Positions 44,383 to 52,317 of a stretch of 64,000 nucleotides of DNA are shown piece after piece. Origin of the DNA: Thermodesulfobacteriota bacterium (GTDB lineage Bacteria > Desulfobacterota > UBA8473); the NCBI GenBank assembly GCA_040757775.1, contig JBFLWQ010000016.1, positions 1-64,000 of the forward strand, read 5' to 3'. Positions within the stretch are counted from its first letter, which is position 1. Each line of letters begins with the position of its first letter. A model generated the notes under the pieces. It saw nothing but the letters and a program-made list of their open reading frames with translations, had not been told where the DNA came from and made no database searches. Both the position numbers and the translations under genes were made by a program.

Positions 44383-44408
44383 ATGCTTATTCCACCGAGC
44401 ATTTTCCT
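44383..44408 (+). terminator. weak hairpin terminator after nuoN
   Basis: ATGCT (44383-44387) and AGCAT (44398-44402) with a 10-nt loop, followed by TTTTCCTG and, further on, CTTTTT. The stem is short. Confidence 0.3.
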
Positions 44409-44421
44409 GTCTTTTTAGGCG

Positions 44422-44450
44422 TTGACATATAAGTCTCCCATTGATACTAT
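44422..44450 (+). promoter_or_regulatory. strong sigma-70-type promoter
   Basis: TTGACA (44422-44427), 17 nt, TACTAT (44445-44450). Transcription would start near 44457, just before the pseudoknot-like sequence. A second candidate (TTGACT, 17 nt, TACAGT) lies at about 44661-44689, closer to the leucine-rich-repeat gene. Confidence 0.6.
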
Positions 44451-44456
44451 TAACAC

Positions 44457-44517
44457 TATGATAATTGGGTAAGGCAAGTTTTACCCGAAAGTGCTTGTCG
44501 ATCGACGGTTAGGCCGT
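44457..44517 (+). ncRNA. candidate structured RNA leader with an H-type pseudoknot
   Basis: TTGGGTAA (44465-44472) pairs with TTACCCGA (44481-44488). The loop segment GGCAAG (44473-44478) can pair with CTTGTC (44494-44499), giving an H-type pseudoknot. Then come the palindrome GTCGATCGAC (44497-44506) and a hairpin ACGG/CCGT (44505-44517) followed by a run of A. It starts at the expected transcription start. No known riboswitch class fits. A 33-codon ORF (44524-44625) follows, with no recognised homology. Support is from inspection only. Confidence 0.35.
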
Positions 44518-44794
44518 AAAAAAATGATTGAATTGAGTATTTTGCCCCCAGAACCAGCCAGAACTCCAGAGCAGAACCCCCGTAGCCTTCCGCAGCCAAT
44601 CACCAACATTGTAGGATCTGGCTGAACCCAGTGTTACATTAACGAAGCAATTTGCTGTATTGACTTTTATGTTTGTTTTAATTACAGTAATTCGAATTAT
44701 AGGATGTGTATTTCATTATGCAATCCGGCATTAGTGGTTTCAGCAGCTTTTTTGCTGGATATAAATTAAATCTCAAATGATTAGGAGGTTAAAG

Positions 44795-45562
44795 ATGCGT
44801 ACATTTATAGCAGTAATTGCCGTGGCACTTTTATTTAACATCTCTTTTGCATCAGAAGGGCAACTCCCATCAAAGAAAAAAACCTTGCGATTACCTGACA
44901 GAACAACACAAAAAAAGTCGGCATCTACTGAAGATCCAAAAGTCAAATCTTTACAAGAAGCGCAGGCATGGCTTGCCTCTATAAACTACAAGAAAACGAT
45001 CGAGCAGATACCTGAAATGAAACGGCTTCAGCTTCAGATGTACGGCTCTTTTAACGGTGTGAGTACTGGGCAGCTCATCAGCAATGAAAATATGCGTCAC
45101 ATCAAGGTGATGACAAAACTCGAAGAACTCACTCTTCCCAGATGGACAAATGATTCAGGTCTGTCAAATGTTGCAGGACTCACCAATCTTAAAATTCTTA
45201 GCATTCCAATAACAAATGTAACTGATGCCGGTATGGTTTATTTAAAAGATCTGAATTCTCTTGAGTCAATTGGTCTTCACGGCACCAAAGTTACAGGCGA
45301 AGGGCTAAAGCATCTGCAGGGCAAAAACTTATCTATCCTTGGCCTGAACCAGACTAACATAGGCGATGCCGACATGGAACTCATCGGAACATTTACCAAT
45401 TTAAAGAGCCTTTATCTGGTCGGTACAAAGATTACAGATGCGAGCATACCTCACTTAAAAAAACTCAAAAACCTCCAGAGAGTTGATATCGTAGGTACAA
45501 AAATATCACAGCAGGGCAAACAGGATCTGCAGACAGCCATGCCAGGGTTGAAAATCTATTAA
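44795..45562 (+). CDS. secreted leucine-rich-repeat protein
   Basis: 255 residues. Signal peptide MRTFIAVIAVALLFNISFAS, then a Lys-rich linker and a run of LRR units of about 24 residues from about 90 onward (LTNLKILSIPITNVTDAGMV, LKDLNSLESIGLHGTKVTGE, FTNLKSLYLVGTKITDASIP, LKNLQRVDIVGTKISQQG), of the RI/Cys-containing-like kind. The ATG at 44795 follows AGGAGG by 7 nt; the open frame from 44777 has no ribosome site. Surface or periplasmic binding role; ligand unknown. Confidence 0.8.
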   Translation: MRTFIAVIAVALLFNISFASEGQLPSKKKTLRLPDRTTQKKSASTEDPKVKSLQEAQAWLASINYKKTIEQIPEMKRLQLQMYGSFNGVSTGQLISNENMRHIKVMTKLEELTLPRWTNDSGLSNVAGLTNLKILSIPITNVTDAGMVYLKDLNSLESIGLHGTKVTGEGLKHLQGKNLSILGLNQTNIGDADMELIGTFTNLKSLYLVGTKITDASIPHLKKLKNLQRVDIVGTKISQQGKQDLQTAMPGLKIY

Positions 45563-45685
45563 AAAATAGATAAGGTTACATCTGATAATACAAGGACTTC
45601 CTGAAGGTTTTGTTATATGAGCTGTTTTTTGTGGGGCTTTATTTTATGGAGGATATTATGAAAAATTTAGGAAGGAGTTGTGTAG

Positions 45686-46336
45686 ATGAAAAGATCATTG
45701 ATAGTGGGAGCGATGTCGTTTTTTGTATTCCTCTTAGTGGTGGGCTGCGGTAGGGACAAAGATGAGGGAATAACGGAGAAGGCAGAGGAAAAAGCCGCGA
45801 TAGCCCAGGAGCTATCGGCGACGGTCGTGAGCAGTTCTGCGGGTAAGACGATAACAATGAAGATTTATATGAAACCGGGCAAATACCGGACAGATTATGA
45901 AGCGGCTGGGTCATCCACCATTGTCAGGATGGACCTCAACAAAGTCTGGATTCTCATTAAGCCGCAAAAAGCTTATATGGAAACACTTGGGGTGACAGAT
46001 GAACAGATCAAAATGGCTAAAGAAAAAGTGAAGGGAGAGGTAAGCCGGAAGAAGGTCGGCAGCGAAACCATCGACGGTCATCCCTCAACAAAATATGAAG
46101 TGACCGCCAAGGTTGATGACAACCTCACGCAGACCTATCAGTGGTGGGCTACGGATATCAACTTTCCTATCAAGATGGCGGCCTTGGACGGAAGCTGGGT
46201 CATGGAATACCAAGACGTCAAGTTGGGCAGCCAGCCAGACAGCCTTTTCGAAGCGCCTTCAGATTACAAGAAGATGTCTATACCCGGAATGCCGGCAGGC
46301 ATGAAGAGCAAGATACCGGGAATGGATACAAAATAA
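45686..46336 (+). CDS. outer-membrane-type lipoprotein, DUF4412-like
   Basis: 216 residues. Lipobox VVGC with the modified Cys near residue 21 (MKRSLIVGAMSFFVFLLVVGC). The mature part (KTITMKIYMKPGKYRTDYEA, VWILIKPQKAYMETLGV, GHPSTKYEVTAK, WWATDINFPIKM) resembles DUF4412/LolA-fold lipoproteins. It ends with Met/Pro/Gly-rich sequence. GGAAGGAG lies before the ATG. Function unknown. Confidence 0.7.
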   Translation: MKRSLIVGAMSFFVFLLVVGCGRDKDEGITEKAEEKAAIAQELSATVVSSSAGKTITMKIYMKPGKYRTDYEAAGSSTIVRMDLNKVWILIKPQKAYMETLGVTDEQIKMAKEKVKGEVSRKKVGSETIDGHPSTKYEVTAKVDDNLTQTYQWWATDINFPIKMAALDGSWVMEYQDVKLGSQPDSLFEAPSDYKKMSIPGMPAGMKSKIPGMDTK

Positions 46337-46424
46337 GTTTTGGTGGAGAAAAATAGTAAAAATAGATAGTAACCAGAACTAGAGAATTAATTGTTCGCCA
46401 GAAACGTAGACGAGGAGTGGAAAG

Positions 46425-46580
46425 ATGTCTCCAGCAATCTTCAGATCAGGGCCGTACAGGTTCTACTTCGTGAGTCACGACCTGCACGAACCACCACATA
46501 TAAATATTGACCAGGACTATTTTTCCTTACCTGGTGGATCATCGCATTTGACGGATCTACAAGGGAACCTAAGAGGATAA
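46425..46580 (+). pseudogene. truncated DUF4160 gene
   Basis: 51 codons with a good ribosome site (GAGGAG, 7 nt before the ATG). The product begins MSPAIFRSGPYRFYF and continues HEPPHINID, the N-terminus of DUF4160 proteins (usually about 80 residues and often beside a DUF2442 gene). After this it departs from the family and stops 19 nt before the left end of the transposase element, so the insertion or its rearrangement probably destroyed it. Confidence 0.65.
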
Positions 46581-46599
46581 AGAGGGTAAAGGGGTAAAG

Positions 46600-46625
46600 G
46601 GGACGACCTTAAAAATTAAAATAAC
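46600..46625. repeat. left terminal inverted repeat
   Basis: Perfect reverse complement of 47669-47694; the GGGACGACCTTAAA core is shared with the repeat at 11678-11750. Confidence 0.85.
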
Positions 46626-46660
46626 TTGACGTGATTTAAGAATGCTGGTATGTTTAGAGT

Positions 46661-47668
46661 ATGCCAAGGATAGCCCGATTAGACACTCCCGGTTTGTTGC
46701 ATCATGTGATTATCAGGGGGATAGAACGAAGAAAGATATTCACGGATGATAAAGACCGCGAGAACTTCATCGACCGGCTGGACGTACTGCTGCCTAAAAC
46801 CAAGACCCAATGCTACGCATGGTCATTTTTATCAAATCACGCCCATTTTCTGATCAGAAGCGGCCCGATGGGAATTGCCGCTTTAATGAGAAGATTGCTT
46901 ACCGGATATGCAGTATCTTATAATAGACGACATAAGCGCCACGGACAACTTTTCCAAAACAGATATAAATCGATTATCTGTGAGGAAGACATCTACTTAC
47001 TTGAACTGGTTCGGTATATACATCTGAATCCTCTGAGAGCAAAGGTTGTGGTTGAATTAGATGAACTGAATAGTTACCCCTATTGCGGGCATAGCGCCTT
47101 AATGGGGAAGCAACAGAGGGGATGGCAAGATGTGGAATATGTGCTTGGGTATTTTGGAAAAAGGGTTGGTGAAGCGAGAAAGAAATATATATCCTATGTT
47201 CAGGAAGGCATTGCCTTGGGCAGGCGACCTGAACTGGTAGGAGGCGGCCTGATCAGAAGTCTAGGTGGTTGGGATGAAATCAAAAAGATGAGACTTGAGG
47301 GTCAGGATCGCATAAAGAGCGATCAACGGATATTGGGTGGGAGTAATTTTGCAAGATATGTACTTTCGGAATCAGAAGGAGAGTTTTCCCGTAAACACAA
47401 ACTAAAACAGTTGGGGTATGATTTTGAAAAGGTTGTCGAGAGGGTCTGTGACTTGTTCCAGATGGAAAAGGAGTTCATAACCCAAAGAGGCAACCAACGA
47501 GATCGGGTCAAAGCGAGGGATTTAGTTTGCTATTGGTCTGTTATTGAATTGGGGATATCAATGGTGGATGTAGCGAGGAGACTAGACATAACACCTGCTG
47601 CCGTGAGTTATTCTGTTCAACGTGGAGAAAGAATGGCGAAGCGAGAAGGTTACCAATTGGATTCATGA
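46661..47668 (+). CDS. REP-associated tyrosine transposase (RAYT/TnpA-REP, Y1_Tnp)
   Basis: 335 residues. N-terminal Y1 domain: MPRIARLDTPGLLHHVIIRG, the metal-binding HUH motif in NHAHFLI, and the catalytic Tyr in LLTGYAVSYNRRH followed by GQLFQNRYKSI and RYIHLNPLRA. The C-terminal part (about 230-330) has a helix-turn-helix, VARRLDITPAAVSYSVQRG, of the DnaA-like type seen in long RAYTs. The gene appears intact. No strong ribosome site precedes the ATG. Confidence 0.92.
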   Translation: MPRIARLDTPGLLHHVIIRGIERRKIFTDDKDRENFIDRLDVLLPKTKTQCYAWSFLSNHAHFLIRSGPMGIAALMRRLLTGYAVSYNRRHKRHGQLFQNRYKSIICEEDIYLLELVRYIHLNPLRAKVVVELDELNSYPYCGHSALMGKQQRGWQDVEYVLGYFGKRVGEARKKYISYVQEGIALGRRPELVGGGLIRSLGGWDEIKKMRLEGQDRIKSDQRILGGSNFARYVLSESEGEFSRKHKLKQLGYDFEKVVERVCDLFQMEKEFITQRGNQRDRVKARDLVCYWSVIELGISMVDVARRLDITPAAVSYSVQRGERMAKREGYQLDS

Positions 47669-47694
47669 GTTATTTTAATTTTTAAGGTCGTCCC
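47669..47694. repeat. right terminal inverted repeat
   Basis: Starts directly after the transposase stop codon and mirrors 46600-46625. Confidence 0.85.
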
Positions 47695-47732
47695 ACCTTT
47701 CCACACCTTTCACACCTTTCATCTGAGATAAA

Positions 47733-48521
47733 ATGAAAAAGTATCTGCTTGTATTGGGCTTCTTTCTTATAACAGCTGTCATTGCCCTGGCACAATCTTT
47801 CGATAGCCTGGAGCAAGCTTTTCTTGCACCTGAAAAAGTGACACACCTTTCTCTTCACAAATTTGACCCTGAAATGAAACATTTGCCTTCCCAAATCGGA
47901 TCACTTGTGAATTTAAAGGAATTGGAAATTTCTTGCCAGGAAAATCTTGAAGATCTTCCAGAGGAAGTCGGGAAGTTAAAGAAGTTAGAAAGATTAATTA
48001 TTGATAATGGGAATGGCTGTCAAATTAACATCACTATTCCATCATCAATTGGCCAGTTACAAAACCTTAAGATCTTGATATTATATGGGGCTATAGATCC
48101 ACGTGAAATTGGCTCCCGGAAACCTGTGCCCCCATCCAAAATCAAAAAATTGCCAGAGAGCATAGCAAAACTCCAGAACCTTGAAGAATTGAATTTGGGT
48201 AGGAATGGTCTTCAAACTGTACCGGCTGAGATTGCTTCCCTGAAAAAATTAAGAAGATTAGCCTTGGATTATAATGATATCCACCATATCCCAGCCTTTG
48301 TCGGGGATCTGAAAAACCTTCGAGAATTTTCAATACGCTCAAACGGTGGTATCAAACTGCCTCAGTCGTTAGCTAAATTAAAGGGACTGAAGGTGTTTAT
48401 GGGGAATAATTTTCTCAAATTAAAAGATCAGAAGAAATTACGCAGCCTCTATCCTCACGCAGTTTTTTATTTTGAGAATGAATATAGTGACGTTTCTGCT
48501 AATGAAAAATCTTTGAAGTAA
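47733..48521 (+). CDS. secreted leucine-rich-repeat protein
   Basis: 262 residues. Signal peptide MKKYLLVLGFFLITAVIALA, then LRR units of about 23 residues (LVNLKELEISCQENLEDLPE, LQNLEELNLGRNGLQTVPAE, LKKLRRLALDYNDIHHIPAF, LKNLREFSIRSNGGIKLPQS), a plant/disease-resistance-like LRR class different from the one at 44795. It lies 38 nt after the transposase element and is close to the next gene (23 nt). Confidence 0.8.
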   Translation: MKKYLLVLGFFLITAVIALAQSFDSLEQAFLAPEKVTHLSLHKFDPEMKHLPSQIGSLVNLKELEISCQENLEDLPEEVGKLKKLERLIIDNGNGCQINITIPSSIGQLQNLKILILYGAIDPREIGSRKPVPPSKIKKLPESIAKLQNLEELNLGRNGLQTVPAEIASLKKLRRLALDYNDIHHIPAFVGDLKNLREFSIRSNGGIKLPQSLAKLKGLKVFMGNNFLKLKDQKKLRSLYPHAVFYFENEYSDVSANEKSLK

Positions 48522-48544
48522 ACATAGGATATAGGAGAAAAATT

Positions 48545-49462
48545 ATGTTTGACGTGATTGCATTCATCTTAATGTTGTTCAGTTCCCAACATCTTCAGCC
48601 GGGGAATACTTGGACATATCTATTTGAACCGGGGCACTCTCTGCGAATTATGGAAGTTATTGAAGAGAAAAAAATAGAGGGAGAACCATTTTCCTTGATA
48701 AAAGATAGTGCTATGTTAAGGGGAATATTAGTTAGAAAAGCTCCTGGGTATTTGGAAGTTAAAAATCCAGATAGGGTAGACATGCCAGCAGAAAGATTCC
48801 CTTTGGTTAAAGAAGGTCCAATACCATTTTTCTTTTTCCCTGATTTCATTATTGAAACAAAGAATGTCCACTCTGCTGAGCTAGCAACACCAGCAGGTTC
48901 TTTTCAAGAGTGTATGGTATTTGATATTTTCATAAAATCACGCAATGCATCTCCCAATGAAAAAGCAAGGTTCGAAGGCACGATTTGGTACAAAAAAGGT
49001 ATTGGTGCCGTCAAGATTGAAGGGCCTTTCTTTCGTGAAAAACCTGTGAGTTTAGTTATAAGCTCTTACCATGTTAAAAAAGTAACCTTGGCCATTCTTG
49101 ATTTAGAAGAAGTTGGAACTGTTTCTGGGCTTGGAAAGACTATTGCAGAGGCTCTACGCACTTTTTGGATCAAAAGTGGTGAATATAGCATTGCAGAGAG
49201 GGTGATGATTCAAAAGGTATTGAATGAGCATGCATTAAATATGACTGGGTTGATTAATAACGAGACAATTGCAAAAGTTGGAAAATTGCTCGGGGCTGAG
49301 AAAGTGCTCGTAGGTTCTGTGTCCAAATTAAATAACAGTTTTATGGTTAACTTGAGGTTTGTCGATGTAGAAACTGGTTTAGCGAATAATGCACAAACAG
49401 TAATTGCTGACAACGAGAAGGAGTTATTGAAAAAACTGATTGCCGACAAAAAAATAAAGTAG
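48545..49462 (+). CDS. protein with C-terminal CsgG/TolB-like domain
   Basis: 305 residues. A hydrophobic N-terminus (MFDVIAFILMLFSSQ) may act as a signal or anchor. Residues 20-175 form a beta-rich domain I do not recognise. Residues 180-300 (TLAILDLEEVGTVSGLGKTI, EALRTFWIKSGEYSIAERVM, KVGKLLGAEKVLVGSVSKL) match the CsgG/TolB-N-like fold that recurs at 61220. GGAG lies before the ATG. Probably periplasmic. Confidence 0.6.
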   Translation: MFDVIAFILMLFSSQHLQPGNTWTYLFEPGHSLRIMEVIEEKKIEGEPFSLIKDSAMLRGILVRKAPGYLEVKNPDRVDMPAERFPLVKEGPIPFFFFPDFIIETKNVHSAELATPAGSFQECMVFDIFIKSRNASPNEKARFEGTIWYKKGIGAVKIEGPFFREKPVSLVISSYHVKKVTLAILDLEEVGTVSGLGKTIAEALRTFWIKSGEYSIAERVMIQKVLNEHALNMTGLINNETIAKVGKLLGAEKVLVGSVSKLNNSFMVNLRFVDVETGLANNAQTVIADNEKELLKKLIADKKIK

Positions 49463-49494
49463 TGGGGTTCTATTTTGGATTCTGATGTCTGCGT

Positions 49495-49514
49495 AAAAGG
49501 GATGCAGCCCTTTT
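49495..49514 (+). terminator. intrinsic terminator after the CsgG-like gene
   Basis: AAAAGGG (49495-49501), loop ATGCAG, CCCTTTT (49508-49514), then CTTGATATTTTTAATTT. A modest stem with an interrupted T run. Confidence 0.5.
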
Positions 49515-49552
49515 CTTGATATTTTTAATTTAGGAAGTATATGTAATACATT

Positions 49553-49636
49553 ATGCCAAGGATAGGTAGAATAGTTGTTGGAGGTATTCCTTGCTATGTA
49601 TACAAGGATGTAACAAGCGAGAGGATAATTAGATAA
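49553..49636 (+). pseudogene. possible N-terminal remnant of a second Y1 transposase
   Basis: A 27-codon ORF, MPRIGRIVVGGIPCYVYKD and then a stop, resembles the start of RAYT proteins (MPRIARLDTPGLLHHV at 46661). The catalytic parts are absent. The end of this ORF carries the ribosome site of the next gene. The match is short. Confidence 0.35.
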
Positions 49637-49646
49637 GGAGACTTCT

Positions 49647-50507
49647 ATGAGGATCAAGATTTGGGGTAGCCGGGGTTCTATCGTATCGCCTGGCCAGAAA
49701 ACACTGCGCTATGGCGGCGAATCAACATGTCTCGAACTGACATCAGACACAGGACAGAAGATAGTAATCGATGCGGGGTCCGGGATACGTAAATTGGGGC
49801 ATGAGTTGTTGAAAGATAAGACTGTTTCTAGTATCAACCTTCTACTCACACATTCTCATTGGGACCATCTCACAGGCTTTCCGTTCTTTTCGCCCGCATA
49901 TCTTCCCGGCTTTTCCATAGTCATCTGCGGCTGTTCCATGGCGCAACAATCCATCTTAAAATACCTGGCCCATCTGATGGAGCCACCTTATTTCCCGGTA
50001 GCATTCGAGGTGTTGAATGCCAGATTTGACGTGGGTTGTATCTGCACCAGGGAATTATGTGATCACATATTGCCACATGATTCTTCCATAATGTGCCATT
50101 CGCTTCCCCTGAATCACCCCAACGGCGGTTACGGATTTAAGTTTGTAGACAAGGACAAAACGTTCGTGTTTCTGACAGATAATGAAATACGATATCACCA
50201 CGAGACCGGTCTTTCCAGAAAAGCATACCTCGATTTCTGCGGCAATGTCGGTCTCCTGTTTCATGATGCCCAGTATACCGAGGCTGAATATGACAGGACA
50301 CGCTCCTGGGGACACTCGACATTTAAGGACGCCGTTGACCTTGCTATGGAGGCTGAGGTGAAACGTCTGGGATTATTCCATCATGATCCCGACCGTTCGG
50401 ATGAGGAAATTGACCACCAGGTAGATTGGTGCCGCGAGTATATTCTCAAATCCGGGAGCTCCCTTGAATGTTTCGCATGCGCCGAGGGAATGGAGTTCGT
50501 GTTGTAA
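49647..50507 (+). CDS. MBL-fold metallo-hydrolase (RNase Z/PhnP-like)
   Basis: 286 residues. WGSRGS at the start, IDAGSGIRKLG, zinc motif LLTHSHWDHLTGF, and later ligands in SLPLNHPNGGYGFKF, LTDNE, LLFHDAQYTEAEY and WGHSTFKDAV with HHDPDRSDEEI. This set resembles PhnP/RNase Z-type phosphodiesterases, and similar proteins are often adjacent to response regulators. TAAGGAGA lies before the ATG. The substrate is not deducible. Confidence 0.8.
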   Translation: MRIKIWGSRGSIVSPGQKTLRYGGESTCLELTSDTGQKIVIDAGSGIRKLGHELLKDKTVSSINLLLTHSHWDHLTGFPFFSPAYLPGFSIVICGCSMAQQSILKYLAHLMEPPYFPVAFEVLNARFDVGCICTRELCDHILPHDSSIMCHSLPLNHPNGGYGFKFVDKDKTFVFLTDNEIRYHHETGLSRKAYLDFCGNVGLLFHDAQYTEAEYDRTRSWGHSTFKDAVDLAMEAEVKRLGLFHHDPDRSDEEIDHQVDWCREYILKSGSSLECFACAEGMEFVL

Positions 50508-50938
50508 GGTACCCGTAACAGGTGCTTAAAAGTACTTGAGGGCGTTGTTTCTAATTAACACTACTTATTGAGGGGGACACTTCTAAAATATATCAATTAA
50601 TATAACTAGTTAGAAGATAATTGTTTGGGTTGTTAAAAGAGGTAAATAGGGTAGATCATTTTGTAGTCGAGGATTTGCCAATGATGCTATGAACAGCAAG
50701 AATAGCCTTTTCATCAAAGGCCTCATCAGATCATAAGCAGAGGGAATAATCAGGTGGTTGAGGCTAAACGACCAATAAGAGGAATACCAAGAAAATAGTT
50801 TATATCTATATGATATTACTAAATAATATTAGAACCGCCCCTGTAAGCTACGTCCCTGTAAGCTAAGGATTTGGAATCCCGCATATCCACAAAGAGAATT
50901 AAGATTCTTTAATGTCCGTCTAAGATTGGAGGATAAGT
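50508..50938. other. 431-nt intergenic region
   Basis: AT-rich sequence with a 12-nt direct repeat CCCTGTAAGCTA at 50839-50850 and 50854-50865 (period 15). No ORF or RNA gene was recognised. The response regulator's promoter should lie here, but no clear -35/-10 pair was found. Confidence 0.4.
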
Positions 50939-51964
50939 ATGACAAGTATATTGGTTATTGACGATGAGAAACCTATCAGACGTTTGCTTGGTGGAATGTT
51001 GGATGTGGCTGGATATAAATGCAGTCTGGCTGCCGATGCAGTGGAGGCACGATCATTGATTAAGAGCCAAAATTTTGATCTTATTCTCTGTGATGTGAAC
51101 ATGCCTGGCGAGTCTGGGTTAGACTTAACACGATATGTTCTTGCCGAGCATCAGGAAACAGCAGTCGTTATGGTCAGTGGTGTGGATGATCCTGAGATTG
51201 CAGAGACTGCTTTGGAAATAGGGGCTTTTGGCTACGTTATCAAACCGTTTAGGCACAACGAGTTAATGATAAATATAGCCAATGCTCTAAGGCGTAGAGA
51301 ACTTGAGATTAAGAATCGGATTCAACGTCATGGTTTAGAGCAGGCGGTTCTGGATCGCACCAGAGAACTCCAGACGACTCTTAATAAGTTGGAGGTAGCC
51401 ACAGAGGGGGTCATTCAGGCAATGGCAATGACGATTGAAATGAGGGACCCTTATACTGCTGGCCATCAAAGGCGCGTGAGAGACCTTTCCTGTGCTATCG
51501 CTAAAGATATGGGCTTTTCAAAGGAACGATTTGATGCTATCCGGATGTCAAGCATGATTCATGATCTAGGGAAGATTGCTTTACCATCTGAGATTCTCAG
51601 TAAGCCCGGTCGGTTAACCAAGACCGAATTTGAACTGATTAAGACTCATTCTCAGATAGGTTACAGCATATTGAAAGACATAGAATTCCCGTGGCCATTG
51701 GCAGAAATCATACTCCAGCATCACGAAAGGATGAATGGTTCAGGATACCCTCGGAGCCTCTCTGGTGAAAACATTCTCTATGAAGCAAGGATAGTAGCTG
51801 TAGCGGATGTTGTTGAAGCTATATCTTCTCACAGGCCCTATCGTCCGGCTCTCGGTGTAGATAAAGCTCTGGTAGAGATTTCAAAGAATAAAGATATCCT
51901 TTATGATAAAAGAGTAGTGGATACCTGTGTGAAACTTTTTTCTGATGGTAGATTTGAATTATAA
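50939..51964 (+). CDS. response regulator with HD-GYP domain (c-di-GMP phosphodiesterase)
   Basis: 341 residues. Receiver (1-120) with phospho-Asp in LILCDVNMPGESGL. Short coiled linker (about 120-155). HD-GYP domain (155-335): GHQRRVRDLS, MIHDLGKIALP, LQHHERMNGSGYP (usual DG is NG here), and ARIVAVADVVEAISSHRPYRP. HD-GYP domains hydrolyse cyclic di-GMP, and the metal-binding residues are kept. A cognate kinase is not adjacent. GGAGG lies before the ATG. Confidence 0.9.
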   Translation: MTSILVIDDEKPIRRLLGGMLDVAGYKCSLAADAVEARSLIKSQNFDLILCDVNMPGESGLDLTRYVLAEHQETAVVMVSGVDDPEIAETALEIGAFGYVIKPFRHNELMINIANALRRRELEIKNRIQRHGLEQAVLDRTRELQTTLNKLEVATEGVIQAMAMTIEMRDPYTAGHQRRVRDLSCAIAKDMGFSKERFDAIRMSSMIHDLGKIALPSEILSKPGRLTKTEFELIKTHSQIGYSILKDIEFPWPLAEIILQHHERMNGSGYPRSLSGENILYEARIVAVADVVEAISSHRPYRPALGVDKALVEISKNKDILYDKRVVDTCVKLFSDGRFEL

Positions 51965-52097
51965 CAAAATATCCCCTTTGTTGGCTTAATTCAGATAAAG
52001 GGTAAATGGAAGAGGGCATTTGCCCCAGTTGTAAAAAGGCATACCTTTAAATGCCAACATATCGGATCTATTAAAAGGGTAAAAGGCAATAAAAATC

Positions 52098-52145
52098 TTG
52101 ACAGTCTTCGGTGTGTGTGGTAATTTTTGAATGAATGCTCATTCA
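52098..52145 (+). promoter_or_regulatory. promoter with overlapping TetR-type operator for the acyl-CoA genes
   Basis: TTGACA (52098-52103), exactly 17 nt, TAATTT (52121-52126), then the palindrome TGAATG-CT-CATTCA (52132-52145) spanning the expected transcription start. The same 14-bp core, longer by two bases per arm, lies at 22737-22754. A repressor bound here would block RNA polymerase. Binding by an acyl-CoA-responsive TetR regulator (FadR/FadP-like) is inferred from the half-site and from the genes controlled. Confidence 0.7.
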
Positions 52146-52317
52146 GCTTTTTTGATCTTGCCGTTTAGAAAGGATTTCTCTTATTTTTAAGAAATGCAAA
52201 AACTTTTTAGTTATGTTTTTTAGGAAGGATGTTGTCTTTCACTTCATGGGAACTCGGAATTTCTACATTCCCTTATGGCTATGGTCATTAGATGTCTTTT
52301 AGGTTAAGGAGGTAATT

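Larger units (their letters stand above)
46600..47694 (+). mobile_element. REP-associated Y1 (HUH) transposase element with 26-bp terminal inverted repeats
   Basis: The left end (46600-46625, starting GGGACGACCTTAAAAATTAA) and the right end (47669-47694, ending TTTTTAAGGTCGTCCC) are perfect inverted repeats of 26 nt. They enclose one gene whose stop codon touches the right repeat. Outside each end are short purine-rich tandem repeats (GGGTAAAGGGGTAAAGGGG on the left; the complement of GAAAGGTGTGAAAGGTG on the right). No target-site duplication was noted, as expected for HUH elements. A derivative lies at 11667-11756. Confidence 0.8.

Noticed and set aside
44457-44517. Cyclic di-GMP (GEMM) riboswitch
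   Set aside because: Only a GAAA-like and a CGACGG segment are reminiscent; the conserved receptor and joining sequences are absent.
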